Made by a program: the position numbers and the translations under genes. Source: Mycobacterium sp. 1274761.0 (GTDB lineage Bacteria; Actinomycetota; Actinomycetes; Mycobacteriales; Mycobacteriaceae). Taken from it: 64,000 nt of DNA. The stretch covers positions 21,078 through 85,077 of the forward strand of contig NZ_LZMC01000020.1 of NCBI RefSeq assembly GCF_001668615.1, read 5' to 3'. Every line of letters starts with the position of its first letter. Within the stretch, counting starts at the first letter, position 1. The notes under the pieces are model-generated. The model ran no database searches, was not told the DNA's origin, and was given only the letters and a program-made list of their open reading frames with translations. Positions 61,676 through 64,000 of this stretch are shown here, one piece after another.

Positions 61676-62683
61676 CTAGCCGTGACGGTTGACCGTGTAG
61701 TCGACCAGCGACGCCATCGCCTGCCGGCCTGGGCCGTCGGGGAGGTTCGCCAGCTCGTCGCGGGCCTGCTCGGCGTAGCGGGCCACCGTCTCCTTGGCCT
61801 TCGCCATGCCCGGTGACCTGCGCAACAGGTTCAGCGCCTCGGCCAGATCGGCGTCGTCGTCGATCGGCCCTGCCAGCAGGCCACGGAGCCGGTCGGCGTC
61901 CGGTCCGGATTCGCGCAGCGCGTAGAGCACAGGCAGTGTGTGCACGCCCTCGCGCAGGTCGGTGCCGGGCACCTTGCCGGATTCGTCGGGGTCGCTGTCG
62001 ATGTCGATGATGTCGTCGGAGATCTGGAACACCGTGCCGACGATTCCGCCGAGCCGGCTCAACCGCTCGATCTGGTCTTCGCTGGCGCCGGAGAACGTGC
62101 CGCCGAAGCGGCCGGACGCCGCGATCAGGCAAGCGGTCTTCTCGTAAACGACCTTCAGGTAGTGATCGACGGAGTCGACGTGGTCGGCGGCGCCACGGGT
62201 CTCGCGCATCTGGCCCGTGACAAGCTGGGCGAACGTCTCGGCGATGACGCGCACCGCGTCGGGCCCGAGCCGGGACACCAGACGCGACGCCGTCGCGAAC
62301 AGGTAGTCCCCGGCCAGGATTGCGATGTTGTTGCTCCACCTGGCGTTCGCGCTGGGCGCCCCGCGGCGCACCTGCGCCTCATCCATCACGTCGTCGTGGT
62401 ACAGCGTGGCCAGGTGCACCAGCTCGATGACCGCTCCTGCGACGGTGACCTGCCAGTTGTCCGGGTCGGGTCCCAGCTGGGCCGACAGCACGGTGAACAG
62501 GGGTCGGAACCGTTTGCCGCCGGCCTGGAACAGGTGCTGCACGGCCTCTGCCATCAGCTCGTCGGCCTTGCCCAGCTCCGTGGCGATCAGTTCCTCGATG
62601 CGGGCAACCCCGTCGCGAACGTTCTGCGCGAAAGCGGGGTCTCCGAAATCCACGCCCGCGACCACGCTCGCCGGTGTCCTCAC
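61676..62683 (-). CDS. grcC1: Polyprenyl diphosphate synthase GrcC1-like
   Basis: The enzyme has 335 aa from GTG 62683, exactly the M. tuberculosis GrcC1 length; the open frame continues to 63217, antisense through menJ, but is not needed. It has the first Asp-rich motif DDVMDE, the second DDIIDIDSD, GGKRFRP and KTACLI. It elongates isopentenyl diphosphate chains, probably for menaquinone, which fits the divergent menJ. TATGTT (minus strand) stands 6 nt before GTG, so the transcript is likely leaderless. Confidence 0.94.
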   Translation of the reverse strand: MRTPASVVAGVDFGDPAFAQNVRDGVARIEELIATELGKADELMAEAVQHLFQAGGKRFRPLFTVLSAQLGPDPDNWQVTVAGAVIELVHLATLYHDDVMDEAQVRRGAPSANARWSNNIAILAGDYLFATASRLVSRLGPDAVRVIAETFAQLVTGQMRETRGAADHVDSVDHYLKVVYEKTACLIAASGRFGGTFSGASEDQIERLSRLGGIVGTVFQISDDIIDIDSDPDESGKVPGTDLREGVHTLPVLYALRESGPDADRLRGLLAGPIDDDADLAEALNLLRRSPGMAKAKETVARYAEQARDELANLPDGPGRQAMASLVDYTVNRHG

Positions 62684-62689
62684 CCTGCC

Positions 62690-62697
62690 AACATACT
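62690..62697. promoter_or_regulatory. Overlapping divergent -10 elements between grcC1 and menJ
   Basis: Only 21 bp separate the two start codons. On the minus strand TATGTT (62690-62695) lies 6 nt before GTG 62683; on the plus strand CATACT (62692-62697) lies 7 nt before ATG 62705. The hexamers share four base pairs, forming a near-symmetric AACATACT. Confidence 0.6.
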
Positions 62698-62704
62698 GGG
62701 GAGC

Positions 62705-63925
62705 ATGAACACCAGAGCTGACGTGGTCGTCGTCGGCGCGGGACCGGCGGGCTCGGCCGCCGCCGCGTGGGCGGCCCGCGGCGGCCGCGATGTGCTGGTG
62801 ATCGACTCCGCCCAGTTTCCGCGGGACAAGGCGTGCGGCGACGGGTTGACCCCGCGCGCGATCGCCGAGATGCGGCTGCTCGGCCTCGGCTCGTGGCTCG
62901 ACGGGCGGATCGCCCACCACGGGCTGCGGATGTCGGGGTTCGGCTCCGACGTCGAGATCGCCTGGCCGGGCCCGTCGTTTCCCGCTGTCAGCAGCGCGGT
63001 GCCGCGCACCGAGCTGGACGACCGCATCCGGATGGTCGCTGTCGACGAGGGCGCGAAGATGATGCTTGGCGCCAAAGCCGTTGCAGTGCAGCATGATTCG
63101 ACGGGCCGCGTGTCTTCGGTAATGTTGGACTCCGGGGTGTCGGTCGAGTGTGAGCGGCTGATTGTCGCCGACGGCGCACGGTCGACGCTGGGCCGTGTGC
63201 TCGGGCGCGAGTGGCACAAGGAGACGGTGTACGGCGTGGCGATCCGCGGCTACATTGCGACACCGCGCGCCGATGAGCCGTGGATCACGTCACACCTGGA
63301 ACTGCGGTCGCCCGACGACGAGGTGCTGCCCGGCTACGGGTGGATATTCCCGCTGGGCAACGGCGAGGTGAACATCGGCGTCGGGGCGTTGGCCACATCG
63401 AAGCGGCCCGCGGACGCTGCGCTGCGGCCGCTGATGTCGTACTACGCCTCGTTGCGACGCGACGAGTGGGGGTTCGAGGGTGAGCCGCGGCTGGGCCTGT
63501 CGGCGCTGCTGCCGATGGGCGGCGCGGTGTCGGGGGTGGCCGGCCCGAACTGGATGTTGATCGCCGACGCCGCCGCGTGCGTGAACCCATTGAACGGTGA
63601 AGGCATCGACTACGGGCTGGAAACCGGCCGGCTGGCCAGTTCGATGCTCGATGAGGGCGATCTGACAGGCGCATGGCCCGCGGTTCTGCAGGAGCACTAC
63701 GCGCGCGGCTTCTCCATCGCGCGCCGGCTGGCGCTGCTGCTGACGCTGCCGCGTTTCCTGCCGTCGACGGGTCCGCTGGCCATGCGGTCATCGTCCTTGA
63801 TGAACATCGCCGTGCGGGTGATGGCCAACCTCGTCACCGACGAGGACGCGGATTGGATCGCCCGGCTATGGCGCCGTGCCGGCGTCGGCTCGCGCCGCCT
63901 CGACCGCCGTCCCCCGTTCAGCTGA
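62705..63925 (+). CDS. menJ: Menaquinone reductase MenJ-like
   Basis: The 406-aa flavoprotein of the geranylgeranyl reductase family has GAGPAGSAAAAWAARGG for FAD, the CGDGLTPRA motif, VADGARSTLGR and the second FAD motif IADAAACVNPLNGEGIDY. In M. tuberculosis MenJ (Rv0561c, 408 aa) saturates one isoprene unit of menaquinone-9. It is divergent from the polyprenyl synthase gene, so chain synthesis and its reduction share one tiny promoter region. Confidence 0.94.
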   Translation: MNTRADVVVVGAGPAGSAAAAWAARGGRDVLVIDSAQFPRDKACGDGLTPRAIAEMRLLGLGSWLDGRIAHHGLRMSGFGSDVEIAWPGPSFPAVSSAVPRTELDDRIRMVAVDEGAKMMLGAKAVAVQHDSTGRVSSVMLDSGVSVECERLIVADGARSTLGRVLGREWHKETVYGVAIRGYIATPRADEPWITSHLELRSPDDEVLPGYGWIFPLGNGEVNIGVGALATSKRPADAALRPLMSYYASLRRDEWGFEGEPRLGLSALLPMGGAVSGVAGPNWMLIADAAACVNPLNGEGIDYGLETGRLASSMLDEGDLTGAWPAVLQEHYARGFSIARRLALLLTLPRFLPSTGPLAMRSSSLMNIAVRVMANLVTDEDADWIARLWRRAGVGSRRLDRRPPFS

Positions 63926-63944
63926 CGGGGTGACCCTGTTGCGC

Positions 63945-64000
63945 GAGCGTGCGTGTTTGCACACGACACGCCGCGAGTTTTCGGCAGCTTGCGCACGCTC
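63945..64000. repeat. REP-like palindromic repeat, cut by the window end
   Basis: GAGCGTGCG (63945-63953) is the exact reverse complement of CGCACGCTC (63992-64000), with an inner part containing GTGTTTGCACAC. It begins 20 bp after the menJ stop. It belongs to the type of small GC-rich palindromes that I recall as common between mycobacterial genes; it may also act as the menJ terminator. Confidence 0.55.

Noticed and set aside
62684..63217. Upstream extension of the grcC1 frame to a 513-aa protein
   Set aside because: The added 178 codons are antisense to menJ and have no homology; GTG 62683 gives exactly the GrcC1 length with a -10 in place.

Overview
The window is high-GC actinobacterial DNA and reads as a chromosomal segment of a Mycobacterium (Mycolicibacterium-type). 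The evidence is the right-hand block tRNA-Tyr, yajQ, gpsA (gpdA1), htpX, grcC1 and menJ, which matches the M. tuberculosis Rv0561c-Rv0566c neighbourhood. Mkl, a CYP125-type P450, FadE/FadD genes, a Culp-type cutinase, an Rv2525c-like Tat protein and many candidate leaderless promoters (TANNNT 6-7 nt before the start codon) agree. Family names come from recalled sequence signatures; no database search was run.

Left part (1-20 kb): the end of a molybdenum hydroxylase operon with an aminoglycoside-kinase-like gene, a DUF1206 membrane protein, a DEAD-box helicase beside cspA, then a lipid/sterol catabolic block (6.4-17.9 kb). That block holds a Baeyer-Villiger-type monooxygenase and an HSL-type esterase on one side of a divergent promoter and a CYP125-family P450 on the other. 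Facing the P450 is an eight-gene, stop-to-start overlapping operon: two acyl-CoA dehydrogenases (FadE29/FadE28-like), two MaoC-fold hydratase subunits (ChsH2-N and ChsH1-like), an Ltp2-like retro-aldolase, a free-standing DUF35 protein, a FadD17-like ligase and a lipase. It parallels the M. tuberculosis cyp125-fadE28-fadE29-chsH2-chsH1-ltp2 side-chain module, but the DUF35 part of ChsH2 is a separate gene lacking its zinc cysteines.

Middle part (18-52 kb): an SRPBCC-like protein and a zinc alcohol dehydrogenase; a kinase operon (receptor Ser/Thr kinase, an undersized 51-aa gene, and a second kinase whose extracellular part is a family 3 solute-binding protein); a diguanylate cyclase; an exported VanY-like peptidase whose signal-peptide codons have no canonical start; a YbhN-type membrane protein with an internal kinase-like segment; cutinase, Tat-exported DUF1906 protein, DUF1707 protein and acetolactate synthase; mkl followed by an N-terminal fragment of an acyl-CoA ligase; a GH65 enzyme; an SLC13 permease with lactate dehydrogenase; two convergent acyltransferases around a decayed SpoIIAA-like gene; and an operon of a eukaryote-type duplicated phosphofructokinase, a CtpF-like P-type ATPase and one of those acyltransferases.

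Right part (52-64 kb): a decayed island against tRNA-Tyr (metalloprotease fragment, intact NAD-dependent epimerase, C-terminally truncated kinase, a secreted-protein C-terminal fragment, frameshifted tyrosine integrase), then the conserved yajQ-to-menJ block. A WXG100-like / DUF1023 / lipoprotein cassette (resembling Rv2078-Rv2079-lppJ) lies between yajQ and gpsA. Two REP-like palindromic repeats are visible, one inside the coding region of the ChsH1-like hydratase and one cut by the window end. No rRNA, intact IS element or CRISPR array was seen.
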